Positions 1-8,305 of a DNA stretch of 64,000 bases are shown piece after piece. The stretch is from Pseudomonas sp. 102515 (lineage in GTDB: Bacteria; Pseudomonadota; Gammaproteobacteria; Pseudomonadales; Pseudomonadaceae). The stretch is taken from assembly GCF_031085165.1 (NCBI RefSeq), contig NZ_JAVHTY010000002.1, forward strand, positions 434,001-498,000. Reading direction: 5' to 3'. Numbering within the stretch: position 1 is the stretch's first letter; each line of letters begins with the position of its first letter. The notes below the pieces were generated by a model. That model was not told the DNA's origin. It saw nothing but the letters and a program-made list of their open reading frames with translations, and did no database searches. The position numbers and the translations under genes are program-made.

Positions 1-1701
1 GAGACGGTGGTGCAGGGCGCGGTGAACCCGGACGAATTCTATGTCCACAAGCCCACCCTGGAAGCCGGTCGCCCGGCCATCCTCAGACGCAACCTGGGCA
101 GCAAGGCGATCAAGATGGTCTACGGCGAAGAAGCCAGGGCCGGTCGCTCCGTCCGCACCGTCGATGTCGAACCGGCGGATCGCGCGCGCTTCTCCATCAC
201 CGACGCCGAGGTCACCGAACTGGCCAAGCAGGCGCTGATCATCGAGCGCCACTATGGTCGCCCGATGGACATCGAATGGGCCAAGGACGGTGACGACGGC
301 AAGCTCTACATCGTCCAGGCCCGCCCCGAAACGGTGAAGAGCCGGGCCAGCGCCACCGTCATGGAGCGCTACCTGCTCAAGGACAAGGGCCAGGTGCTGG
401 TGGAAGGCCGTGCCATCGGCCAGCGCATCGGCGCCGGCAAGGTCAAGATCATCCGCGACGTCAGCGAGATGGACCGCGTCCAGCCCGGCGATGTCCTGGT
501 CTCGGACATGACCGATCCCGACTGGGAGCCGGTGATGAAGCGCGCCAGCGCCATCGTCACCAACCGTGGCGGGCGTACCTGCCACGCCGCCATCATCGCC
601 CGCGAGCTGGGCATCCCGGCCGTGGTCGGCTGCGGCAACGCCACCAGCCTGCTCAAGGACGGCCAGACCGTCACCGTCTCCTGCGCCGAAGGCGATACCG
701 GCCTGATCTACGAAGGTGAGCTGGACTTCGACATCCGCAAGAGCTCGGTGGATGCCATGCCCGAGTTGCCATTCAAGATCATGATGAACGTCGGCAACCC
801 CGATCGCGCCTTCGATTTCGCCCAGCTGCCCAACGCCGGCGTGGGTCTGGCGCGCCTCGAATTCATCATCAATCGCATGATCGGCGTGCACCCCAAGGCG
901 CTGCTGAACTACGACAGCCTGCCCTTCGAGGTGAAGGAAAGCGTCGACAAGCGCATCGCCGGCTACTCGGATCCGGTCGGCTTCTATGTCGAGAAGCTGG
1001 TGGAAGGGGTGTCCACCCTGGCCGCCGCCTTCTGGCCGAAAAAGGTCATCGTGCGCCTGTCGGACTTCAAGTCCAACGAGTACGCCAACCTCATCGGCGG
1101 CAAGCTCTACGAACCCGAGGAAGAGAACCCCATGCTGGGCTTCCGCGGCGCCTCCCGCTACATCAGCGAGAACTTCCGCGACTGCTTCGAGCTGGAATGC
1201 CGCGCCATGAAGAAGGTCCGCGAAGAGATGGGCCTGACCAACGTCGAGCTCATGGTGCCCTTCGTGCGCACGCTGGACGAGGCGGCGCGCGTGGTCGAGC
1301 TGCTCGGCGAGAACGGCCTCAAGCGCGGCGAGAACGACCTGCGCGTGATCATGATGTGCGAGCTGCCTTCCAACGCCCTGCTGGCGGACGAGTTCCTCGA
1401 GCACTTCGACGGCTTTTCCATCGGCTCCAACGACCTGACCCAGCTCACCCTTGGCCTGGATCGTGACTCCGGCATCATCGCCCACCTGTTCGACGAGCGG
1501 AATCCGGCGGTCAAGAAGCTCCTGGCCAATGCCATCGCCGCCTGCAACCGGGCCGGCAAGTACATCGGTATCTGCGGTCAGGGCCCCTCGGACCACCCGG
1601 ACCTGGCCAAGTGGCTGATGGAGCAGGGCATCGAGAGCGTCTCGCTCAACCCCGACTCCGTGCTCGACACCTGGTTCTTCCTGGCTGAAGGCAACGCCTG
1701 A
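1..1701 (+). CDS. ppsA: Phosphoenolpyruvate synthase, C-terminal part (5' end outside window)
   Basis: Makes PEP from pyruvate and ATP, giving AMP and phosphate, at the start of gluconeogenesis. The reading frame is open from base 1, so the gene enters from the left; 566 residues are present, against about 790 for the family, so roughly the first 225 (most of the ATP-grasp nucleotide domain) are missing. Visible are the end of the ATP-binding domain (YIVQARPET), the swivelling phosphohistidine domain with GGRTCHAAI (His195 of the fragment) and the TIM-barrel PEP/pyruvate domain ending with the catalytic cysteine in [10 protein letters not shown] (Cys525). A GC-rich hairpin follows the stop. 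Identity is secure; the start cannot be seen. Confidence 0.96.
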   Translation, partial: ETVVQGAVNPDEFYVHKPTLEAGRPAILRRNLGSKAIKMVYGEEARAGRSVRTVDVEPADRARFSITDAEVTELAKQALIIERHYGRPMDIEWAKDGDDGKLYIVQARPETVKSRASATVMERYLLKDKGQVLVEGRAIGQRIGAGKVKIIRDVSEMDRVQPGDVLVSDMTDPDWEPVMKRASAIVTNRGGRTCHAAIIARELGIPAVVGCGNATSLLKDGQTVTVSCAEGDTGLIYEGELDFDIRKSSVDAMPELPFKIMMNVGNPDRAFDFAQLPNAGVGLARLEFIINRMIGVHPKALLNYDSLPFEVKESVDKRIAGYSDPVGFYVEKLVEGVSTLAAAFWPKKVIVRLSDFKSNEYANLIGGKLYEPEEENPMLGFRGASRYISENFRDCFELECRAMKKVREEMGLTNVELMVPFVRTLDEAARVVELLGENGLKRGENDLRVIMMCELPSNALLADEFLEHFDGFSIGSNDLTQLTLGLDRDSGIIAHLFDERNPAVKKLLANAIAACNRAGKYIGICGQGPSDHPDLAKWLMEQGIESVSLNPDSVLDTWFFLAEGNA

Positions 1702-1711
1702 TCCCAGGGCT

Positions 1712-1736
1712 CACCCCGCCTGGCAAGGGCGGGGTG
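1712..1736 (+). terminator. Probable terminator of ppsA
   Basis: A 9-bp perfect stem (CACCCCGCC / GGCGGGGTG) with a 6-nt loop starts 11 bases after the ppsA stop. Only a short T stretch follows a few bases later, so termination may be weak. Confidence 0.6.
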
Positions 1737-1855
1737 GGCCTTTCCAGGATTAATTCTCTCATTCCCCCACGAAGGTGGCGCCTGCGCCCTGTCCAGGGCC
1801 ACCTTCGCCGGATCGCCTGACCCGGAGCGGTCGCGATCCCTGCAAGAGACGTCAG

Positions 1856-2857
1856 ATGCAGCAGTACGACAGCGATGTGGAACAGGGCCTGATCTATGGC
1901 TATCTCCTCGATGGCCGTGGTGGCGGAAGACGCCTGAGCCGCCGGGAGCTGGCCGAGGCCGAGCCGAGCCCCGGCGAGGTGCTCTGGCTGCACTGGGATC
2001 GCAGCGTTCCCGAAGCCCAGGCCTGGCTCCGGCAATCCAGCGGCCTGAGCGAATTCGCCTGCGACCTGCTGCTGGAGGAGGCGACCCGCCCGCGCCTGGT
2101 CAATCAGCCTGACGACAGCCTGCTGCTGTTCCTGCGCGGGGTGAATCTCAATCCCGGCGCCGTGCCCGAGGACATGGTGTCGCTGCGGGTGTTCGTCGAC
2201 AAACGCCGGGTGATTTCCCTGCGCATGAGGCCCATGAAGGCCGCTGCCGAGGTCCAGGAAGACCTGGAAGCGGGCATCGGCGCCCAGAGCGCCGAGGAAC
2301 TGGTGCTCTACCTCGCGAGCTACATGACCAGCCGGGTCGATGATCTGGTGCGCGGCCTGTCCGATCAGCTCGATGGCCTCGAAGAGCAGGTCGACCAGGA
2401 CGAGAACAGCCTGCCCGACCATGCCCAGGTGCTCACGCTCAGGCGCCGCGCGACCGGGCTGCGCCGCTATCTGGCCCCGCAGCGCGACATCTATGGCGAT
2501 CTGGCCCGTGGCAAGCCCGCCTGGTTCGTCGAGGCGGCGAGTCAGGGTTACTGGAGCGAATTGCACAACAGCCTGGTGCGCAACCTGGAAGAGCTCGAGG
2601 TGATGCGCGAGCGGGTGGCGCTGCTGCAGGACGCCGAACAGCGGGCGACCACGGAAAAGACCAATCGCACCCTCTATCTGCTGGCCATCATCACCGGCTT
2701 CTTCCTGCCCATCAGCTTCATCACTGGTCTGCTGGGGATGAACATGGGCGGCCTGCCGGGTTCGTCGTCTCCCTTCGGCTTCGTGGCCGCCTGCCTGCTG
2801 ATCGCCGCGGTGTCGATCTTCCAGGTCTGGCTGTTTCGCCGACTGCGCTGGCTGTGA
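1856..2857 (+). CDS. cmaX: CorA/ZntB-family divalent metal transporter-like protein CmaX
   Basis: Inner-membrane protein of the CorA family, 333 residues. The long cytoplasmic N-terminal domain is followed by two C-terminal membrane helices (about 270-293 and 308-328) with the family GMN signature at 294-296 between them (LLGMNMGG). The ATG at 1856 is preferred over an in-frame start at 1775 because a purine-rich AAGAGA lies just upstream and the longer N-terminus is proline-rich and unlike the family. In Pseudomonas this gene heads the cmaX-crfX-cmpX-sigX-oprF cluster. Transport of Mg or Zn is likely from the family; the actual ion is not shown by the sequence. Confidence 0.9.
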   Translation: MQQYDSDVEQGLIYGYLLDGRGGGRRLSRRELAEAEPSPGEVLWLHWDRSVPEAQAWLRQSSGLSEFACDLLLEEATRPRLVNQPDDSLLLFLRGVNLNPGAVPEDMVSLRVFVDKRRVISLRMRPMKAAAEVQEDLEAGIGAQSAEELVLYLASYMTSRVDDLVRGLSDQLDGLEEQVDQDENSLPDHAQVLTLRRRATGLRRYLAPQRDIYGDLARGKPAWFVEAASQGYWSELHNSLVRNLEELEVMRERVALLQDAEQRATTEKTNRTLYLLAIITGFFLPISFITGLLGMNMGGLPGSSSPFGFVAACLLIAAVSIFQVWLFRRLRWL

Positions 2858-2905
2858 CCCGCCTCCACCTCGTTGCGTCAAGAGGAAACGACCAGCGAGG
2901 TGCCT

Positions 2906-3169
2906 ATGCACGATCCTTTCGAAGCGTCCCTCAAGGCGCTCCTCAATACCCCGGCCGATGCTCAGGACGAGGAGGGCGATGACCAGGCGCGATTGCACCG
3001 GGTGCTCAAGACCGCCAACCGCCAGGTGGGCGCGGGTGCGCTGTTCGATCTGATCGGGCGGCACTGGGTATCGGTGCTGCTGCTGGCGCTGGGCAACGGT
3101 GCCCCTCATCTGAAGCCGCGCTCACGTCGCACCCGGCGTAGCGAATCTTCCCCGGAGATCCTGAAGTAG
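2906..3169 (+). CDS. crfX: Small conserved protein CrfX
   Basis: 87-residue protein of unknown function in the crfX position between cmaX and cmpX. It has an acidic middle (DAQDEEGDD), a short hydrophobic stretch (VSVLLLALG) near residue 60 and a basic arginine-rich tail (RSRRTRR). The ATG at 2906 is chosen because GCGAGG lies five bases upstream; an in-frame TTG at 2873 has weaker support. Its stop abuts the cmpX ATG with no spacing, so translational coupling is likely. The name rests mainly on gene order; no enzymatic motif is visible. Confidence 0.8.
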   Translation: MHDPFEASLKALLNTPADAQDEEGDDQARLHRVLKTANRQVGAGALFDLIGRHWVSVLLLALGNGAPHLKPRSRRTRRSESSPEILK

Positions 3170-3994
3170 ATGGAATTCGATATCTGGACCCAGAGTCTGC
3201 TGTCCGCCATGACCACCCTGTGGAGCAAGGTGGCCGGTTTCATTCCCAACGTCTTCGGCGCCCTCGTGGTGATCCTCGCCGGCTTCGCCGTCGCCAAGAT
3301 TCTCGACACCGTGCTGTCGAAGGTGCTCGCCAAACTCGGCCTGGATCGCATCCTTGCCGGTGCCGGGGTGACCAAGCAGCTGGCCAAGATCGGCATCCGC
3401 ATCCCGGTCACCACCCTGATCGGCCGGATCGTCTACTGGTTCGTCCTGCTGGTGTTCCTGGTCTCGGCCGCCGAATCCCTGGGCCTGCAGCGCGTGTCCT
3501 CCACCCTGGACGTCATGGCGCTCTATGTACCCAAGATCTTTGGCGCCGCCCTGGTGCTCATCGTTGGCGTGCTGCTGGCGCAACTGGTCAGTGGCCTGGT
3601 CCACGGCGCCGCCGAAGGTGTCGGCCTGGACTACGCCGCGGGGCTGGGGCGCCTGGCCCAGGGGCTGGTCATCATCATTTCGATTTCGGTCGCGGTCGGT
3701 CAGCTGGAGATCAAGACCGAACTGCTGAACCTGGTCATCGCCATCGTGCTCACCGCCTTTGCCCTGGCCGCAGCCCTGGCCCTGGGGCTGGGCAGCCGGG
3801 GGCTGGTGTCGCAGATTCTGGCCGGCATCTATGTGCGCGAACTCTATGAAGTCGGCCAGTGGGTGACCCTGGCGGACGTCGAAGGCGAGATCGAGGAAAT
3901 CGGGACCGCCAAGACCCTCATCATGACCGAAGAAGGCGATATCGTTTCGGTTCCGAACCGTCTATTGCTGGAGGCTCAGGTGCGCAGCCGCTGA
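3170..3994 (+). CDS. cmpX: Mechanosensitive-channel-like membrane protein CmpX
   Basis: 274-residue inner-membrane protein with about four to five hydrophobic helices (near 28-45, 80-103, 120-145, 155-178 and 187-208), then a soluble C-terminal domain resembling the MscS beta domain (VGQWVTLADVEGEIEEIG and the VPNRLLL motif). Membership of the MscS/TM-helix superfamily fits a role in sensing membrane tension. In Pseudomonas, cmpX lies directly upstream of sigX and is linked to SigX activity (known from the genus, not visible here). The 55-nt gap to sigX allows one transcript. Confidence 0.9.
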   Translation: MEFDIWTQSLLSAMTTLWSKVAGFIPNVFGALVVILAGFAVAKILDTVLSKVLAKLGLDRILAGAGVTKQLAKIGIRIPVTTLIGRIVYWFVLLVFLVSAAESLGLQRVSSTLDVMALYVPKIFGAALVLIVGVLLAQLVSGLVHGAAEGVGLDYAAGLGRLAQGLVIIISISVAVGQLEIKTELLNLVIAIVLTAFALAAALALGLGSRGLVSQILAGIYVRELYEVGQWVTLADVEGEIEEIGTAKTLIMTEEGDIVSVPNRLLLEAQVRSR

Positions 3995-4049
3995 CAGGCG
4001 ACGCGGAGATGGCTATCATGCCCGCCACTTTTTGGTAGCCAACTCCGTC

Positions 4050-4634
4050 TTGAACAAGCCTGCCCCTCATGCCTACGACCCGACTACGCTCAGTGATGAG
4101 GAGCTGGTCCAGCGCGCGCATGGTGAACTCTTCCACGTGACGCGAGCCTACGAAGAACTGATGCGCCGTTATCAGCGCACCCTGTTCAACGTCTGTGCCC
4201 GCTACCTGGGGAACGACCGGGATGCAGACGATGTCTGCCAGGAGATCATGCTGAAGGTGCTTTACGGTTTGAAGAATTTCGAGGGTAAATCGAAATTCAA
4301 GACCTGGCTGTACAGCATCACCTACAACGAGTGCATCACTCAGTACCGCAAGGAACGCCGCAAGCGGCGGCTGGTGGAGGCATTAAGTCTCGATCCGATG
4401 GAGGAAGCCTCCGAGGAACGGGCGCCGAAGCTGGAAGAGAAGGGAGGGATGGATCGCTGGCTGGTCCACGTGGGTCAGGTCGATCGGGAGATCCTGGTGC
4501 TGCGCTTCGTCGCAGAGCTGGAGTTCCAGGAGATCGCCGACATCATGCACATGGGCCTCAGCGCCACCAAGATGCGGTACAAGCGGGCACTCGACAAACT
4601 GCGTGACAAGTTCGCAGCTGAAGTCGAGGGCTGA
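4050..4634 (+). CDS. sigX: ECF RNA polymerase sigma factor SigX
   Basis: Extracytoplasmic-function sigma factor, 194 residues. Region 2 (YQRTLFNVCARYLG, DADDVCQEIMLKVL, FKTWLYSITYN) binds core polymerase and the -10 element; region 4 (EILVLRFVAELEFQEIADIM, GLSATKMRYKRAL) is the -35-binding helix-turn-helix. I place the start at TTG 4050, giving an N-terminus MNKPAPHAYD that resembles SigX proteins as I remember them; an in-frame TTG at 4032 would add six residues, and neither has a clear ribosome site. No anti-sigma gene is adjacent. In Pseudomonas SigX controls oprF and membrane-lipid genes. A rare start codon may keep expression low (inference). Confidence 0.93.
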   Translation: MNKPAPHAYDPTTLSDEELVQRAHGELFHVTRAYEELMRRYQRTLFNVCARYLGNDRDADDVCQEIMLKVLYGLKNFEGKSKFKTWLYSITYNECITQYRKERRKRRLVEALSLDPMEEASEERAPKLEEKGGMDRWLVHVGQVDREILVLRFVAELEFQEIADIMHMGLSATKMRYKRALDKLRDKFAAEVEG

Positions 4635-4659
4635 CCGGATGTGTCAGCCGTAAGTTTTT

Positions 4660-4686
4660 GAACTTCACGAAAACTTGTTGTCGAAG
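4660..4686 (+). promoter_or_regulatory. Candidate SigX-dependent promoter of oprF
   Basis: The sigX-oprF gap carries GAACTT (4660-4665), an AAC-type ECF -35 element, then about 16 bases and TCGAA near the -10 position, roughly 50 bases before the oprF ATG. SigX is known to transcribe oprF in Pseudomonas; the exact boxes are my reading. Confidence 0.35.
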
Positions 4687-4734
4687 CCTCCGGAGATTGC
4701 CGGAATTAGTACCACTAAAATGGGGATACAAAGG

Positions 4735-5790
4735 ATGAAACTGAAGAGCACCTTGGGCGTCGTTATCGGCTCCCTGCTGGCAAGCGCCTCGCTGAGCGCC
4801 CTGGCACAAGGTCAAGGCGCCGTCGAGACCGAGCTGTTCGGCAGCCGTCTGTTCACCGACAGCCAGCGCAACATGACCAACGCTGACCTGTACGGCGGTT
4901 CCGTTGGCTACTTCCTGACCGACGACGTTGAGCTGGCGTTGTCCTACGGTGAGTACCACAACGCCCGTGGCGACCACGATCTGGGCCACAAGAACATCAA
5001 GGGCAGCCTGGCCGCTCTGGATGCCTACTACCACTTCGGTCAGCCCGGCGTCGGCCTGCGTCCGTACGTGTCCGGTGGCTTCGCTCACCAGTCCATCAGC
5101 AACCGCGACATCAACGAAGGTGGTCGTGATCACTCCACCTACGCCAACCTGGGTGCCGGCCTGAAGTACTACTTCACCGAGAACCTGTATGCCCGTACCG
5201 GCGTGCAAGCTAACTACAACATCGACTACGGCGACACCGAGTGGAGCGCTGCTGTAGGTGTTGGTCTGAACTTCGGTGGTTCCACCAAGAAAGAAGTCGC
5301 TCCGGCTCCGGCTCCGGCCCCCGTTGCTGACGTCTGCACCGATTCCGACAACGATGGCGTCTGCGACAACGTCGACAAGTGCCCGAACACCCCGGCCAAC
5401 GTCACCGTTGACGCTACCGGCTGCCCGGCTGCCGCCGAAACCGTTCGCGTCGAGCTGGACGTGAAATTCGATTTCGACAAGGCCGTGGTCAAGCCCAACA
5501 GCTACGCCGACATCAAGAACCTGGCTGATTTCATGCAGCAGTACCCGCAGACCTCGACCACCGTTGAAGGCCACACCGACTCCGTCGGCACCGACGCCTA
5601 CAACCAGAAGCTGTCCGAGCGTCGTGCCAACGCCGTGCGTAACGTCCTGGTCAACCAGTACGGCGTGCAAGGCAACCGCGTGAACGCTGTTGGTTACGGC
5701 GAATCCCGCCCGGTTGCTGACAACGCCACCGAAGCCGGTCGCGCTGTCAACCGTCGCGTAGAAGCCGAAGTCGAAGCTCAGGCCAAGTAA
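4735..5790 (+). CDS. oprF: Major outer-membrane porin OprF (OmpA family)
   Basis: Structural porin tying the outer membrane to peptidoglycan and forming a slow non-specific channel. 351 residues: signal peptide 1-24 ending LSALA, an N-terminal 8-strand barrel to about 185, a Pro-Ala linker (APAPAPAP, about 189-197), a four-cysteine segment containing a TDSDNDGVCD calcium-type loop, and an OmpA peptidoglycan-binding domain (about 235-345) with FDFDKAVVK, VEGHTDSVGT and LSERRANAVRNVL. The ATG at 4735 follows AAAGG and starts a proper signal peptide; the frame is open upstream to 4675 but lacks a good start. A strong terminator follows. Confidence 0.98.
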   Translation: MKLKSTLGVVIGSLLASASLSALAQGQGAVETELFGSRLFTDSQRNMTNADLYGGSVGYFLTDDVELALSYGEYHNARGDHDLGHKNIKGSLAALDAYYHFGQPGVGLRPYVSGGFAHQSISNRDINEGGRDHSTYANLGAGLKYYFTENLYARTGVQANYNIDYGDTEWSAAVGVGLNFGGSTKKEVAPAPAPAPVADVCTDSDNDGVCDNVDKCPNTPANVTVDATGCPAAAETVRVELDVKFDFDKAVVKPNSYADIKNLADFMQQYPQTSTTVEGHTDSVGTDAYNQKLSERRANAVRNVLVNQYGVQGNRVNAVGYGESRPVADNATEAGRAVNRRVEAEVEAQAK

Positions 5791-5810
5791 GCTGCCTGAT
5801 CCAGACTCCA

Positions 5811-5836
5811 AAAAGCCCGCCTAGTGCGGGCTTTTT
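5811..5836 (+). terminator. Rho-independent terminator of oprF
   Basis: AAAAGCCCGC / GCGGGCTTTT stem with a 5-nt loop followed by T residues, about 20 bases past the oprF stop. Confidence 0.92.
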
Positions 5837-5885
5837 CATGCCTGGCGTTCTGGGAGTGAACCTTCGGTCCAGGCGCTGCACGCAT

Positions 5886-5909
5886 AAAAAACCCCGCCGG
5901 AGCGGGGTT
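5886..5909 (-). terminator. Rho-independent terminator of gltA
   Basis: Read on the minus strand, AACCCCGC, a 4-nt loop, GCGGGGTT and a T run, just downstream of the gltA stop at 5926. Confidence 0.9.
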
Positions 5910-5925
5910 CTGTCTTGCCGATCGA

Positions 5926-7206
5926 TCAGCCGCGATCGTTCGGGATGTCGCGTTGGGCGACGCCGGTGTACAGCTGACGCGGCCGGCCGATCTTGTAGGG
6001 GCCGGACAGCATTTCCTGCCAGTGCGAGATCCAGCCGACGGTCCGCGCCATGGCGAAGATCACGGTGAACATGCTGGTCGGGATGCCGATCGCCTTGAGG
6101 ATGATGCCGGAGTAGAAGTCCACGTTCGGGTAGAGGTTGCGCTCGACGAAGTAGGGGTCCTTGCGGGCCAGTTCTTCGAGGCGCATGGCCAGTTCCAGCT
6201 GCGGATCGTTGATGCCGAGCTCGGCCAGGACTTCGTCGCAGGTCTGCTTCATCACCGTGGCGCGCGGATCGAAGTTCTTGTACACGCGGTGGCCGAAGCC
6301 CATCAGCTTGAACGGATCGTTCTTGTCCTTGGCCTTGGCCACGAACTTGTCGATGTTGGCGACATCGCCGATCTCGTCCAGCATCTTCAGTACCGCTTCG
6401 TTGGCACCGCCGTGCGCCGGGCCCCAGAGGGCGGCGATACCGGCAGCGATACAGGCGAAGGGGTTGGCGCCCGAGGAGCCGGCCAGGCGGACGGTGGAGG
6501 TGGAGGCGTTCTGCTCGTGGTCGGCATGCAGGATGAAGATGCGATCCATGGCGCGGGCCAGCACCGGGCTGATCGGTTTTTCCTCGCACGGGGTGTTGAA
6601 CATCATGTGCAGGAAGTTCTCCGCGTATCCCAGGTTGTTGCGGGGATACATCATCGGCTGACCCATGGAGTACTTGTGCACCATGGCTGCCAGGGTCGGC
6701 ATCTTGGCGATCAGGCGCATCGCCGAAATCTCGCGGTGCTGCGGATCGGTGATGTCCAGGGAGTCGTGGTAGAAAGCCGACAGGGCGCCGACCACGCCGC
6801 ACATGATGGCCATGGGGTGCGCATCGCGACGGAAGCCGTTGAAGAAGTTCTTCAGTTGCTCGTGAACCATGGTGTGGTTCTTGATGGTGTCAACGAACTG
6901 CGCCTTTTCTTGCGCGTTCGGCAATTCACCCTTGAGCAGCAGGTAACAGGTTTCGAGATAGTCGGATTTCTCCGCCAGTTGCTCGATCGGGTAGCCCCGG
7001 TGCAGCAGGATGCCCTTGTCACCATCGATATAGGTGATCTTGGACTCGCACGAGGCGGTGGACATGAAGCCCGGGTCAAAGGTGAACACACCAGTGGAGG
7101 TGAGGTTGCGAACATCGATCACGTCCGGGCCAAGGGTGCCGGACATAACGGGCAGGTCAACCGGATCCGCTCCCGAGATGATCAACTGCGCTTTCTTGTC
7201 AGCCAT
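5926..7206 (-). CDS. gltA: Citrate synthase (type II)
   Basis: Condenses acetyl-CoA with oxaloacetate to citrate, the entry step of the citric acid cycle. 426 residues, typical of the hexameric, NADH-sensitive Gram-negative type. The catalytic triad is in place: His265 ([10 protein letters not shown]), His306 ([10 protein letters not shown]) and Asp363 (NVDFYSG). The ATG has a near-perfect AAGGAGG at 7211-7217. The gene is divergent from sdhCDAB and has its own promoter in the shared 347-bp region and its own terminator. Confidence 0.98.
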   Translation of the reverse strand: MADKKAQLIISGADPVDLPVMSGTLGPDVIDVRNLTSTGVFTFDPGFMSTASCESKITYIDGDKGILLHRGYPIEQLAEKSDYLETCYLLLKGELPNAQEKAQFVDTIKNHTMVHEQLKNFFNGFRRDAHPMAIMCGVVGALSAFYHDSLDITDPQHREISAMRLIAKMPTLAAMVHKYSMGQPMMYPRNNLGYAENFLHMMFNTPCEEKPISPVLARAMDRIFILHADHEQNASTSTVRLAGSSGANPFACIAAGIAALWGPAHGGANEAVLKMLDEIGDVANIDKFVAKAKDKNDPFKLMGFGHRVYKNFDPRATVMKQTCDEVLAELGINDPQLELAMRLEELARKDPYFVERNLYPNVDFYSGIILKAIGIPTSMFTVIFAMARTVGWISHWQEMLSGPYKIGRPRQLYTGVAQRDIPNDRG

Positions 7207-7264
7207 TAGGCCTCCTTATTTTGCTTTGAAATCATCAATAAACCCTCCACTCAGGGCCTCGCCC

Positions 7265-7292
7265 ACTATAGAGGGATAAATTTGAAAGTCAA
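7265..7292 (-). promoter_or_regulatory. Sigma-70 promoter of gltA
   Basis: On the minus strand TTGACT (7287-7292), a 16-nt spacer and TATAGT (7265-7270), about 60 bases upstream of the gltA start. Confidence 0.75.
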
Positions 7293-7404
7293 TTTACGAA
7301 AATATCACCCTAGAGGCGCTTTCTGGGCGGATTGTGCGGCGAAAAGACATTAACACGCAGGCTTCTGAATATCAGCTGGCGACGTCGGAATCGGGCATCC
7401 ACGT

Positions 7405-7433
7405 TTGTCATGAGTAGGCTAACTGTCTATAAT
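7405..7433 (+). promoter_or_regulatory. Sigma-70 promoter of the sdh operon, with an inverted repeat at the start site
   Basis: TTGTCA (7405-7410), a 17-nt spacer and a perfect TATAAT (7428-7433) about 120 bases before sdhC. Immediately downstream, 7435-7461 holds an inverted repeat (CTCGCC, bulged C, GACC, loop, GGTC, GGCGAG) covering the expected start site near 7440. This could be an operator or an early hairpin. The rest of the 347-bp gltA-sdhC region shows nothing else clear. Confidence 0.75.
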
Positions 7434-7553
7434 TCTCGCCCGACCGTACCGGGTCGGCGAGCTGATGCCGAGCGGTCGAGACGTTTCCAACAGGAAGCGT
7501 GTAGCAGATGTGGAATCTCCTATAACTAGCCCGACCGCAATTGGGCCCTCAGT

Positions 7554-7940
7554 GTGAAAGAAGCCGTGAATAGCAAACGACCTGTAAACCTAGATCTCAG
7601 GACCATCAAACTACCTATCACAGCTTATACCTCGATTCTTCACCGTATCTCCGGCGTCGTCCTGTTCCTCGGCATCGCAGTCATGCTTTATGGCCTGCAC
7701 CTGTCGCTGGGCAGTCCGGAAGGCTTCGGCCAAGTGAAAGCTTTTCTGGCCTATCCGCTGGTCAAGCTCGTGATCTGGGGTCTGCTGTCTGCATTGCTCT
7801 ACCACCTGGTCGCCGGCATTCGGCACCTGATCATGGATGGTGGCGCCGGCGAAACCCTGCAGGGCGGCAAGCTGGGTGCGCAGCTCGTGCTGGTCATTTC
7901 CGCAGTTCTGATCATTCTGGCAGGGGTTTGGGTATGGTAA
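7554..7940 (+). CDS. sdhC: Succinate dehydrogenase cytochrome b556 subunit SdhC
   Basis: Membrane anchor of complex II that, with SdhD, binds haem b and ubiquinone. 128 residues with three membrane helices and the family signature RPVNLDLRTIKLP followed by SILHRISGV; a haem-ligand-type histidine lies in LYHLVAGIRHL. The start is GTG at 7554; a second in-frame GTG at 7566 (giving MNSKRPVN) is also possible and is preceded closely by AAAGAAG. First gene of the sdhCDAB-sucAB-lpdG cluster; its end overlaps sdhD by 7 bases. Confidence 0.95.
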   Translation: MKEAVNSKRPVNLDLRTIKLPITAYTSILHRISGVVLFLGIAVMLYGLHLSLGSPEGFGQVKAFLAYPLVKLVIWGLLSALLYHLVAGIRHLIMDGGAGETLQGGKLGAQLVLVISAVLIILAGVWVW

Positions 7941-8302
7941 CCAACGTCACCAATCTTTCGCGTTCCGGTCTCTACGACTGGATGGCTCAGCGGGTCTCGG
8001 CAGTCGTCCTTGCGGTCTACTTCCTCTTTATCATCGGCTATCTGATCCTTCATCCAGGGCTCACCTTCGAGCAGTGGCACGGCCTGTTCTCCCACACCCT
8101 GATGCGCATCTTCAGCCTGCTGGCCCTGGTGTCCATCTGCGTTCATGCCTGGGTTGGTATGTGGACCATCTCCACCGACTACCTGACCACCATGGCTATC
8201 GGTAAGGGTGCTACCGCCGTGCGTTTCCTCTTCCAGGCGGTATGCGGGTTCGCGATGTTCGCGTTCTTCGTCTGGGGCGTGCAGATCTTCTGGGGTGTTT
8301 GA
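7934..8302 (+). CDS. sdhD: Succinate dehydrogenase membrane anchor subunit SdhD
   Basis: Second membrane anchor of complex II, 122 residues, three hydrophobic helices (about 20-40, 55-80 and 95-118). The start MVTNVTNLSRSGLYDWMAQRV matches the family, including the SGxxDWxxQR segment near the quinone site, and HAWVGMW contains the conserved histidine region. It overlaps sdhC by 7 bases and is 3 bases from sdhA, indicating coupled translation. Confidence 0.95.
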   Translation: MVTNVTNLSRSGLYDWMAQRVSAVVLAVYFLFIIGYLILHPGLTFEQWHGLFSHTLMRIFSLLALVSICVHAWVGMWTISTDYLTTMAIGKGATAVRFLFQAVCGFAMFAFFVWGVQIFWGV

Positions 8303-8305
8303 TCT

